48,001 bases of DNA, from assembly GCA_900752015.1 (NCBI GenBank), contig CAADTZ010000056.1, positions 1-48,001 on the forward strand, given 5' to 3'. Below the pieces are notes generated by a model, which saw only the letters and a program-made list of their open reading frames with translations, did not search any database and was not told the origin of the DNA. Of the stretch, positions 34,596 through 40,283 are shown piece by piece. Made by a program: the position numbers and the translations under genes. Origin of the DNA: an uncultured Collinsella sp. (GTDB lineage: Bacteria; Actinomycetota; Coriobacteriia; Coriobacteriales; Coriobacteriaceae). Numbering within the stretch: position 1 is the stretch's first letter; each line of letters begins with the position of its first letter.

Positions 34596-34642
34596 GTCGC
34601 TCCCCTTTCTTTCGGGCGGGTTTCGACTGGTCTATATCGCAG

Positions 34643-34676
34643 ATACTATCGCAGAAAAATGTTTCCGCAGGGTTAA
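34643..34676 (-). promoter_or_regulatory. glnA promoter with GlnR-like box
   Basis: On the minus strand TTAAC-N6-GAAAC (plus strand GTTTC at 34661-34665, GTTAA at 34672-34676) matches the actinobacterial GlnR half-sites GTnAC-N6-GAAAC at 9 of 10 defined places. A -10-like TAGTAT (plus ATACTA, 34643-34648) lies downstream, so the box covers the -35 region, as expected for an activator. Confidence 0.6.
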
Positions 34677-34729
34677 AGCGTATCAAGCGCTCAAAAAACG
34701 TGCGCGAACAGGCCGTTGCGAACGAGCGG

Positions 34730-35752
34730 CTAGCGCGAGGTCGAAGCGCGGTGTTCGATGTGGCCGGGGACCTCGATACGCTTGGGGGCGAGCTTTGCGG
34801 CCTCGCCCACCGTGGTGGTGACGACGTCGATGCGCTCGGACAGGCGCTCGACCACGCGCTCGGCGATGGTAAGGGTGTCTTGCGCGGCCGTGGTCACACC
34901 GCCAAAGAGCACGTGGTTCCAGGGATAATCGTCAAATGTCGCGATCTTAAGACCAGCCGGCAGCGAGGGACCAAGCTGCGCCAGCGCCTCGGTCAAACGC
35001 AGGAAGACCAAGCCGTTGACGGCAATGAGGCCGAGCTTTTTGCCTGCATAGCCGCGGATGGTCTCGTCCAAGCGACCGACGCCCGTGGCGCCACCATCGG
35101 CCAAGGTGACGACCTCGCCCGCAAGGTCGCGTCGCGAAAGCTCGTCGGCAAAGGCCTCGGCACGCTCGCGACGCACGGGGCTGTCGTCGCTTGCCTCGGT
35201 GAGCAGGCACAGGCGCTCGCTGCCAGCGGCGGCCAAGGCGTCTACCAAGCCGGCGACCAGCTCACGGTTGTTAGATGTCACCAGATCGACACCGCCGTCG
35301 GCAACGTTGCGGTCGAGCAGCACTACGGGCAGGCGTCCCGCTGCCGCGGCGATTGCCTCGTCATTGCCTCCGCAGGTGTTGACGACCAGACCGTCCACGC
35401 CGGCATCGATAAGTCTGGTGAGCGACTCGGCCTCCTTGGCGGGATCGTTGCCGCTAATGGCCGTCATGAGCGAGCAGCCGCGCGCCGCGGCGCTGGCGGA
35501 AAGGCCCTCGAGCATGGCGCTCGAGAACGGGTTGGCGATGTCAGCCAGAATCACACCGATGAGGTTCGTACGCGAGCTGCGCAGATTGCGCGCGGCGGCA
35601 CGTGGGCGATAGCCGGTGCGCTCGATAACTGCCGCGATGCGAGCACGGGTCTCCTCGGTCATTTGCCCGGGGCGGTTGTTGAGATAGCGCGAGACCGTGG
35701 CCGGGCTCACGCCCGCCTCGGCGGCAATGTCCTTGATTCTCATCTGCGCCAT
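34730..35752 (-). CDS. LacI-family transcriptional regulator (kdg locus)
   Basis: A 340-residue repressor: LacI helix-turn-helix MRIKDIAAEAGVSPATVSRYLN at the N-terminus, the hinge around ARNLRSSRTNLIGVIL, then a periplasmic-binding-protein-like effector domain (about 63-335). Start at 35752 (MAQMRIKD) is preceded by GGGGTG; an alternative is the Met three codons later. It is divergent from the kdgK-kdgA genes with two operator-like sites between. It probably represses them and the DUF6198 locus at 39490, which has the same operator. The inducer is probably a keto-deoxy sugar acid intermediate, but this is inferred only from the neighbouring enzymes. Confidence 0.88.
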   Translation of the reverse strand: MAQMRIKDIAAEAGVSPATVSRYLNNRPGQMTEETRARIAAVIERTGYRPRAAARNLRSSRTNLIGVILADIANPFSSAMLEGLSASAAARGCSLMTAISGNDPAKEAESLTRLIDAGVDGLVVNTCGGNDEAIAAAAGRLPVVLLDRNVADGGVDLVTSNNRELVAGLVDALAAAGSERLCLLTEASDDSPVRRERAEAFADELSRRDLAGEVVTLADGGATGVGRLDETIRGYAGKKLGLIAVNGLVFLRLTEALAQLGPSLPAGLKIATFDDYPWNHVLFGGVTTAAQDTLTIAERVVERLSERIDVVTTTVGEAAKLAPKRIEVPGHIEHRASTSR

Positions 35753-35817
35753 AACGCACCCCGTTTCCCAATTGTCGGCGATCTGAGCCATTTTAGGCAT
35801 TTTTTTAAAAATCTCGG

Positions 35818-35883
35818 TTGCAAAACGCTGTAGGTGAGTATACTACAACTTGAAACGAAACCGATTTCGTAAACCGATTTCGG
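35818..35883 (+). promoter_or_regulatory. kdgK promoter and LacI-type operators
   Basis: A -10 box TATACT (35839-35844) lies 10 bp before ACGAAACCGATTTCGT (35855-35870), a dyad with 6-bp perfect arms. A second AAACCGATTTCG (35871-35882) follows with a 13-bp step. TTGCAA (35818-35823) is a possible -35, but the spacer is only 15 bp. The same -10/operator pair recurs at 39219-39250. The operator would sit just after the start point and block the polymerase. Confidence 0.75.
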
Positions 35884-35886
35884 CGA

Positions 35887-35944
35887 GCGTTGGCACGCAG
35901 GTGCAAAGACGCACCCTACCGTCTTGGCACCTGCGTGCCAACGC
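35887..35944 (+). ncRNA. Structured RNA motif 1, copy A (kdgK leader)
   Basis: An 18-bp perfect stem (35887-35904 with 35927-35944) carries a 22-nt apex. In it AAGAC (35906-35910) can pair with GTCTT (35921-35925), leaving loop GCACCCTACC. Copy B at 39253-39310 keeps the apex at 20 of 22 positions while the stem differs at several pairs with compensation. No U-tract follows, so it is not a simple terminator. It ends ~26 bp before the kdgK ribosome site. Confidence 0.75.
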
Positions 35945-35986
35945 CATATCAAAGGTGTACGCACGAGTAAAAGGAGCTGCGCGACC

Positions 35987-37021
35987 ATGGGTAAAACGGT
36001 TCTTACCTTCGGCGAGATCATGATGAGACTCTCGCCCAAAGACCACCTGCGTATTGAGCAGGCAACCGAGTTTGACGTCCGCTACGGCGGCGCCGAGGCC
36101 AACACTGCGCTTTCCCTGGCCTACCAGGGCGACAAGGCCGCTTACGTCTCCGTTGTTCCGGCCAACCGCCTAGGCGAGTGCGCGCTGCGCTCGCTGAAGG
36201 CCTACGGCGTCGACACAACGCGCGTCGTGCGTCAGGGCGACCGTCTTGGCTCCTATGTGTTTGAGGTCGGCGCCTCGCAGCGCGGCAACGGCTGCGTCTA
36301 CGACCGCAAGTTCTCTGCCATCAACATGGCCAAGCGCGATGTTTTTGACTGGGACGAGATCCTCAAGGGCATCGATGTCTTCTACTTCTCCGGCGTGACC
36401 CCCGCCGTCTCCGACGAGATGGCCGCCGCCTGCAAGGAGGCGCTCGCCGCCTGCCGCGCCAAGGGCATCACCACCGTGTGCGACGTGAACTATCGCGGCA
36501 AGATGTGGTCGCCCGAGAAATCGCAGGCCACCATGAAGGAACTCCTGCCGCTCGTCGACGTCTGCATCGCCAACGATGAGGACGCACCCGCCGGCCTCGG
36601 CATGACCTGCGTCTCCGGCTCCCTTGCCCACGGCATCGAGGAGCGCGACACCTACGTCGAGATGGCCCGCCAGATCTGCGCCGAGTACGGCTGCAAGAAG
36701 GTCGCTTCGGTCGTCCGCAACATCTCCTGCGTCGAGCGCTCCATCTGGATGGGCATGCTCTATGACGCCGAGAGCGGCGCGCACTGGTTCTCCCCTGCTC
36801 ACGATGTGCACGTGCTCGAGGGCGTTGCCGCCGGCGACGCTTTCAACGCCGGCTTCGTCCATGCCCTCATCAACGACTTTGACCCGCAGGACGCCGTCAA
36901 CTACGCGATTGCAGCCTCGATCCTCAAGCTCACCATCAAGGGCGATTCCAACTTGGTGACCGCAGACGAGATCGCAGCCGTGGCATCCGCCGCCGACGGT
37001 GGCACCCGCGTCGCGCGCTAG
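35987..37021 (+). CDS. kdgK: PfkB-family sugar kinase, probable 2-keto-3-deoxygluconate kinase
   Basis: A 344-residue ribokinase-fold enzyme, thought to phosphorylate 2-keto-3-deoxygluconate to KDPG. The N-terminus FGEIMMRLSP and YGGAEANTALSLA fit the KdgK subgroup. The C-terminal PfkB signature GVAAGDAFNAGFVHAL (about 279-294) holds the catalytic Asp. ATG 35987 follows AAAAGGAG. A KDPG aldolase gene follows, giving consecutive steps to pyruvate and glyceraldehyde 3-phosphate. Substrate assignment rests on this pairing and on the subgroup look. Expression is probably under the divergent LacI regulator and RNA motif 1. Confidence 0.88.
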   Translation: MGKTVLTFGEIMMRLSPKDHLRIEQATEFDVRYGGAEANTALSLAYQGDKAAYVSVVPANRLGECALRSLKAYGVDTTRVVRQGDRLGSYVFEVGASQRGNGCVYDRKFSAINMAKRDVFDWDEILKGIDVFYFSGVTPAVSDEMAAACKEALAACRAKGITTVCDVNYRGKMWSPEKSQATMKELLPLVDVCIANDEDAPAGLGMTCVSGSLAHGIEERDTYVEMARQICAEYGCKKVASVVRNISCVERSIWMGMLYDAESGAHWFSPAHDVHVLEGVAAGDAFNAGFVHALINDFDPQDAVNYAIAASILKLTIKGDSNLVTADEIAAVASAADGGTRVAR

Positions 37022-37035
37022 TCCGTCTCCATTCC

Positions 37036-37075
37036 GCGGGCCGCAGCTTTCCAATCCCATACCCCTGCGGCCCGC
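37036..37075 (+). promoter_or_regulatory. Hairpin after kdgK
   Basis: GCGGGCCGCAG (37036-37046) pairs with CTGCGGCCCGC (37065-37075), 11 bp, 14 bases after the kdgK stop. No U-tract follows. It may protect the kdgK 3' end or mark a processing site ahead of RNA motif 2. Confidence 0.6.
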
Positions 37076-37094
37076 TCCCCGATTCCTCCGGTCG

Positions 37095-37224
37095 GGCAAA
37101 ACCACCAGTCCCATTCCGGTTTTGCCTGGCATTTCCTACATGACTGGTCGAGCAGCTGGTTTTGGAATTGCTTGAACCCCAAGCAGTGCCTCCGATAACC
37201 AATCCAAAATCGGCTCCTGACCAG
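37095..37224 (+). ncRNA. Structured RNA motif 2, copy A (kdgA leader)
   Basis: Four stems: P1 37095-37103/37118-37126 with loop ending AGTCCCATTCC; P2 37144-37149/37219-37224; P3 37155-37165/37204-37214; P4 37169-37174/37180-37185. The unpaired strand GTGCCTCCGATAACC (37186-37200) joins P4 to P3. A linker before P2 reads ATTTCCTACATGACTG. Copy B (39332-39456) keeps both unpaired segments exactly and changes P1, P2, P3 and P4 with pairing preserved. It ends ~40 bp before the kdgA ribosome site. The architecture suggests a riboswitch or protein-binding leader; I cannot assign a class. Confidence 0.78.
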
Positions 37225-37274
37225 CATATTTGGCAGTCACGCGCCCATGCGCGCCATACATCGAAAGGAACATT

Positions 37275-37916
37275 ATGTTCGATCAGTTCTACACCACGCT
37301 TGAGTCCCTGGGCATCGTGCCGGTCGTCGTGCTCGACAAGGTCGAGGACGCCGCTCCGCTCGCCCACGCCCTTATGGCAGCTGGCATGAAGTCCGCCGAG
37401 GTCACCTTCCGCACCGCCTGCGCCGCCGAGTGCATCGCCGCTATGGCCGAGGCCGAGCCCGAGATGTGCGTTGGCGCCGGCACTGTCCTGACCGTCGAGC
37501 AGGTTGAGCAGGCCCGCGCAGCCGGTGCCAAGTTCATCGTCTCCCCGGGTTACAACGAGGACGTCGTGAAGCACTGCATCGACATCGACATGCCTGTCCT
37601 TCCCGGCACCGTAACCCCCTCCGAGGTCACCGCAGCCGAGAACCTGGGCCTCAAGGTCACCAAGTTCTTCCCCGCGTCCCAGTATGGCGGCCTGAACACC
37701 ATCAAGGCCCTCGCCGCTCCGTTTGTCGGTCACCGCTTTATGCCCACCGGCGGCGTGAGCACCGCCAACGTCGAGGAGTACCTGAGCTCCTCCGCCATCA
37801 TCGCCTGCGGTGGCACCTGGATGGTCAAGCCGGCCCTGTTTGCCGACGGCGACTTCTCCAAGGTCGAGCAGATCGCCCGCGAGGCCATGGACGTCGTCAA
37901 GAAGGTCCGCGGCTAG
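37275..37916 (+). CDS. 2-dehydro-3-deoxyphosphogluconate (KDPG/KHG) aldolase
   Basis: A 213-residue class I aldolase that splits KDPG to pyruvate and glyceraldehyde 3-phosphate. Family marks: GIVPVVVLD, the general base Glu in AEVTFRTACAAE, GAGTVLTVEQ, LPGTVTPSEV, the Schiff-base Lys in LKVTKFFPAS, and MPTGGVS for phosphate binding. Start 37275 follows GAAAGGAA. It lies 253 bp after kdgK, and that space holds a hairpin and RNA motif 2, so it may be tuned apart from kdgK. A clear terminator follows at 37934. Confidence 0.95.
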   Translation: MFDQFYTTLESLGIVPVVVLDKVEDAAPLAHALMAAGMKSAEVTFRTACAAECIAAMAEAEPEMCVGAGTVLTVEQVEQARAAGAKFIVSPGYNEDVVKHCIDIDMPVLPGTVTPSEVTAAENLGLKVTKFFPASQYGGLNTIKALAAPFVGHRFMPTGGVSTANVEEYLSSSAIIACGGTWMVKPALFADGDFSKVEQIAREAMDVVKKVRG

Positions 37917-37933
37917 GTTTAGCTCTCTATCGT

Positions 37934-37971
37934 GAAAGGGGGTGTGCCCTAGACCTCGCCCCCTTTCTTTT
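37934..37971 (+). terminator. Terminator after the KDPG aldolase gene
   Basis: GAAAGGGGG (37934-37942) pairs with CCCCCTTTC (37959-37967), followed by TTTT. A standard intrinsic terminator 18 bp after the stop. Confidence 0.9.
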
Positions 37972-37975
37972 AAAA

Positions 37976-38069
37976 CGGCTCGGAAGCGCGCCGTTTCCGT
38001 CACGAACAAGAACCAAAAACCGTCTTGTATGCTGATAGAACGTGACGGAAGCGACACGCCCCCGAGCCG
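37976..38069. repeat. Nested palindrome of three stems
   Basis: CGGCTCGG (37976-37983) pairs with CCGAGCCG (38062-38069); TTCCGTCACG (37995-38004) pairs with CGTGACGGAA (38041-38050); ACAAGA (38006-38011) pairs with TCTTGT (38023-38028). All arms are perfect. No gene covers it. It could be a dispersed repeat or a small structured RNA; one copy alone cannot tell. Confidence 0.55.
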
Positions 38070-38130
38070 CTTTACTTACTCGGTTGGCAACCGCGCCCAG
38101 TTGAGCCACATCGACAAAAACCGAGCCATC

Positions 38131-38206
38131 AAAACAGCTGCGGCGCCGTCTGGAGGAATGGACCCTTGCTTCCGGTCTTTTCCTCCAAGCGGCGCCGCAG
38201 CTTTTT
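38131..38206. terminator. Long bidirectional terminator-like hairpin
   Basis: A 13-bp stem (38136-38148 with 38190-38202) continues as TGGAGGAA (38151-38158) with TTCCTCCA (38180-38187) and GACC (38161-38164) with GGTC (38174-38177). It is flanked by TTTTT on the plus side and AAAA on the other, so it can end transcripts from both directions. Confidence 0.75.
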
Positions 38207-38228
38207 CGTGCCCCGATAGTACCCCGGC

Positions 38229-38295
38229 AGTTGCGGTGAGATACGGACTGTTTACACCATCAGAGCCGCAAAACAATCCCTATTTCACCGCAACT
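38229..38295. repeat. Palindromic repeat family C, copy 1
   Basis: AGTTGCGGTGAgATA (38229-38243) faces TATTTCACCGCAACT (38281-38295) with one mismatch; CTGTT/AACA continue inside. It lies 16 bp after the gntR stop. Copy 2 at 39076-39142 lies on the other side of gntR. Confidence 0.8.
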
Positions 38296-38310
38296 AATGA
38301 AGGGGACGAG

Positions 38311-39003
38311 TTAGATGGCCGAGTCTTTGGACAGCTCAAAATAGTCGGGATGCAAGGCGATAACCGGGCCCTGCTCTTCGGGCATCAGGTGCAAGTGCGT
38401 CTCTGCCAGATAGCTCGCCGCGTCGGTATCGCCCCTCTTAATGGCCTCGAGAATCCGGCGATGCTGCCGACGAATCGGCTCCCAATCCAGATCCTGCGAC
38501 ACCATACGCAACCAGTTGTATCGCTCAAAATGCGTGTTGATGCTCTTCATCCAATCCCACAACATGTGACGACCGGCAATCTCAAAACACGTCTCATGGA
38601 ACAGGTTGTCCAGGTCAAAGAAACGACGCGTTTCGCTATGGTCGAGCGACTCGGACTCGGCAAGGATCTGCTCAATCCGCTGCTTTTGCTCGGGCGAGGC
38701 GGCCGAACAGCATTTAATAAGCACGCTTCTCTCGAGCTTCTCGCGCAAAAAGCAGGCGTTTTCGGCGCGTTCCATGCTGATTTTAGAGACGTAGGTGCCG
38801 CTTTTGGGACGCGTTTCCACCAGCTCCTGCTCACGCAGGCGCACAAAGGATTCGCGAATGGGCGTGCGCCCGATTCCCGTCTCCTTTTCCAGACCAATCG
38901 CCGAAAGGCGCGTGCCGGGCTTGAGCTCGGCATAGATGATCTTAGAGCGCAATGCGTTGTATGCCTGGTCTTGCAGGCTCTGATAATGCTGGTGTTGTTC
39001 CAT
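38311..39003 (-). CDS. GntR-family regulator, FadR/FCD type
   Basis: A 230-residue regulator with an N-terminal winged helix (about 8-75; QDQAYNALRSKIIYAELKPGTRLS, then GIGRTPIRESFVRLREQELVETRPKSGTYVS) and an all-helical FCD effector domain (about 85-220) with the metal/ligand residues DLDNLFHE and HRRILEAI. FCD regulators often sense sugar acids, which suits the kdg neighbourhood. ATG 39003 follows GAGGG; the frame continues 38 codons further into the repeat. It is divergent from the DUF6198 locus and bracketed by the two family C palindromes. Confidence 0.88.
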   Translation of the reverse strand: MEQHQHYQSLQDQAYNALRSKIIYAELKPGTRLSAIGLEKETGIGRTPIRESFVRLREQELVETRPKSGTYVSKISMERAENACFLREKLERSVLIKCCSAASPEQKQRIEQILAESESLDHSETRRFFDLDNLFHETCFEIAGRHMLWDWMKSINTHFERYNWLRMVSQDLDWEPIRRQHRRILEAIKRGDTDAASYLAETHLHLMPEEQGPVIALHPDYFELSKDSAI

Positions 39004-39075
39004 AAAGCCCTCGGATGAAGCCTCGGTTAATCGAATACCACCATGCAATACTATCGCATCCCCCGCCCCCTCAAA

Positions 39076-39142
39076 AGTTGCGGTGGAATAGTTCCTGTTC
39101 AAAGCCTTCAGCAGCAAAAACAGGAACTATTCCACCGCAACT
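39076..39142. repeat. Palindromic repeat family C, copy 2
   Basis: Perfect 24-bp arms (39076-39099 and 39119-39142) beginning AGTTGCGGTGGAATA enclose a 19-nt loop. Compared with copy 1, the outer 10 bp are the same and the inner arm differs. It lies ~70 bp upstream of the gntR start. Confidence 0.9.
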
Positions 39143-39218
39143 ACAGCCAACGAGTTGTTGCAATTAGGTGAACGTTCACCTTTTTATTGTTTTTCTCTTC
39201 GCAAATAAAATCCCGTCG

Positions 39219-39250
39219 TATACTTAGGCTCAAACGAAACCGATTTCGTT
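39219..39250 (+). promoter_or_regulatory. Promoter and LacI-type operator of the DUF6198 locus
   Basis: TATACT (39219-39224) is followed after 9 bp by AACGAAACCGATTTCGTT (39233-39250). The 16-bp core and the spacing from the -10 box match the kdgK promoter (35839-35870). No good -35 box is seen. The shared site puts this gene in the same regulon as kdgK. Confidence 0.75.
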
Positions 39251-39252
39251 GA

Positions 39253-39310
39253 GCGTGGGCAATATGATGCTAAGACGCACCCTACCATCTTGGCATCTTA
39301 TCGCCCACGC
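39253..39310 (+). ncRNA. Structured RNA motif 1, copy B
   Basis: A stem of 18 positions (39253-39270 with 39293-39310, 16 paired) carries the apex AAGACGCACCCTACCATCTT. Against copy A the stem has five compensatory pair changes (positions 5, 10, 11, 12 and 15 from the base) and two mismatches. It begins 3 bp after the operator. Confidence 0.75.
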
Positions 39311-39331
39311 AATGCCATTTGCTTTCTTCCC

Positions 39332-39456
39332 GTCTCGTTGGACCTTTAGTCCCATTCCGGCACAGCGAGACACTTCCTAGACGACTGACCGTGGGGCCGG
39401 CTTTTCTGCTTTTGCAGCAGTGCCTCCGATAACCCTCTTTTGCCGGCCCGGGTCAG
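39332..39456 (+). ncRNA. Structured RNA motif 2, copy B (terminator-linked)
   Basis: P1 39332-39344/39359-39371 with a 14-nt loop ending AGTCCCATTCC; linker ACTTCCTAGACGACTG; P2 39385-39390/39451-39456; P3 39394-39401/39442-39449; P4 39407-39410/39416-39419; unpaired GTGCCTCCGATAACC at 39420-39434. P2/P3 are followed by CTTTTTC, so here the element can act as an intrinsic terminator in front of the membrane protein gene. This suggests conditional termination. Confidence 0.78.
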
Positions 39457-39489
39457 CTTTTTCACACAACCGAAAGGACGGGTAGCAAC

Positions 39490-40170
39490 ATGCGACCGCT
39501 CATCATCATGCATGGCGAGAACATCGACTGGTGCCATACCGTCATCAGAATGCTGATGTATCTGGTGGGCGTTGCAGTACTGGCACTCGGTATGAGTCTC
39601 CAGACGGCATCCGGCCTGGGCGTCGCCGCGCTCACGTGCTTTGCCACAACCCTATCCATGCTCACTGGCAAGACGCTCGGCTTTTGGATCACCGCAACCT
39701 ACGTCGCCTACATCGTGGCGCAATTAGCCATCTTGCGAAGCGAGTTCCAGCCGCGCATCCTGCTCGAGTTGTTCTTCTCAACGCTGATTGGCGGCTTGAC
39801 CGACCTCTTCATGGCGGTCAACCCACTGCATCCCACGGCACTCCCCACACAGATTGCGACCATGCTGCTCTCCCTCGCTGTCACCGCATTTGGCGTAAGT
39901 CTCGTCGTCAACATGGGCGTTGTCCCCAACGCGCCCGACGGCTTGGTGCAAGTCATTGCCGAAAAGATTAAACGCCGCTTTGGCGACGTAAAAGTCGTGT
40001 TCGACTGCTCGCATGTCGCCGTGTCTCTCGTTCTGTCGCTCGCGCTCATGCACAACCTGGGCGGCTTTGGCGTGACCACCGCCATCTCGGCGCTGTTCTT
40101 GGGCCATGTCATCAACGTCGCCAACAAGCTGTTCGCCCAGCGCTTTATCCGCGCGGCATTCGGAAAATAG
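39490..40170 (+). CDS. Integral membrane protein, YczE/DUF6198-like
   Basis: A 226-residue protein with about five or six membrane helices (for example VIRMLMYLVGVAVLALGMSLQ and TIL..LSLAVTAFGVSLVV regions). Its internal layout, with LGVAALTCFATTLSMLTG and GVVPNAPDGLVQVIAEK, resembles the YczE/YitT-like DUF6198 family, whose function is not established. Start at 39490 has AAAGGA 11 bases upstream; the Met six codons later is an option. Its leader holds the LacI-type operator and both RNA motifs, which link it to the kdg genes. It might move a sugar acid or related compound; that is inferred only from regulation. Confidence 0.72.
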   Translation: MRPLIIMHGENIDWCHTVIRMLMYLVGVAVLALGMSLQTASGLGVAALTCFATTLSMLTGKTLGFWITATYVAYIVAQLAILRSEFQPRILLELFFSTLIGGLTDLFMAVNPLHPTALPTQIATMLLSLAVTAFGVSLVVNMGVVPNAPDGLVQVIAEKIKRRFGDVKVVFDCSHVAVSLVLSLALMHNLGGFGVTTAISALFLGHVINVANKLFAQRFIRAAFGK

Positions 40171-40200
40171 CACCACCGTAAGAACCCGCGAACAGCACTA

Positions 40201-40270
40201 TACGTTGCTATATCTCACTATACTTTGCTATATCTTGCTATACTTTGCTATATCTTGCTATATCTTGAGC
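40201..40270. repeat. Tandem repeat with exact 10-bp period
   Basis: Seven units of the type TAYNTTGCTA/TATCTTGCTA follow one another without gaps; a 20-bp unit (TACTTTGCTATATCTTGCTA) occurs twice in a row. The period matches one helical turn. Many TATACT/TATATC words are inside, so it could act as promoter DNA for the AAA ATPase gene that starts 14 bp later. Confidence 0.85.
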
Positions 40271-40283
40271 AAAGGTGGCTCAC

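Noticed and set aside
37095..39456. Motif 2 as a T-box or other standard riboswitch
   Set aside because: There is no T-box sequence, specifier loop or antiterminator bulge, and the conserved segments do not match the TPP, SAM, FMN, cobalamin, glycine, ZTP, fluoride or guanidine classes as I know them.
40201..40270. Tandem repeat as a CRISPR-like or plasmid iteron array
   Set aside because: Units are only 10 bp with no spacers, so CRISPR is excluded; iterons are normally longer (17-22 bp), although a 20-bp unit does repeat twice.
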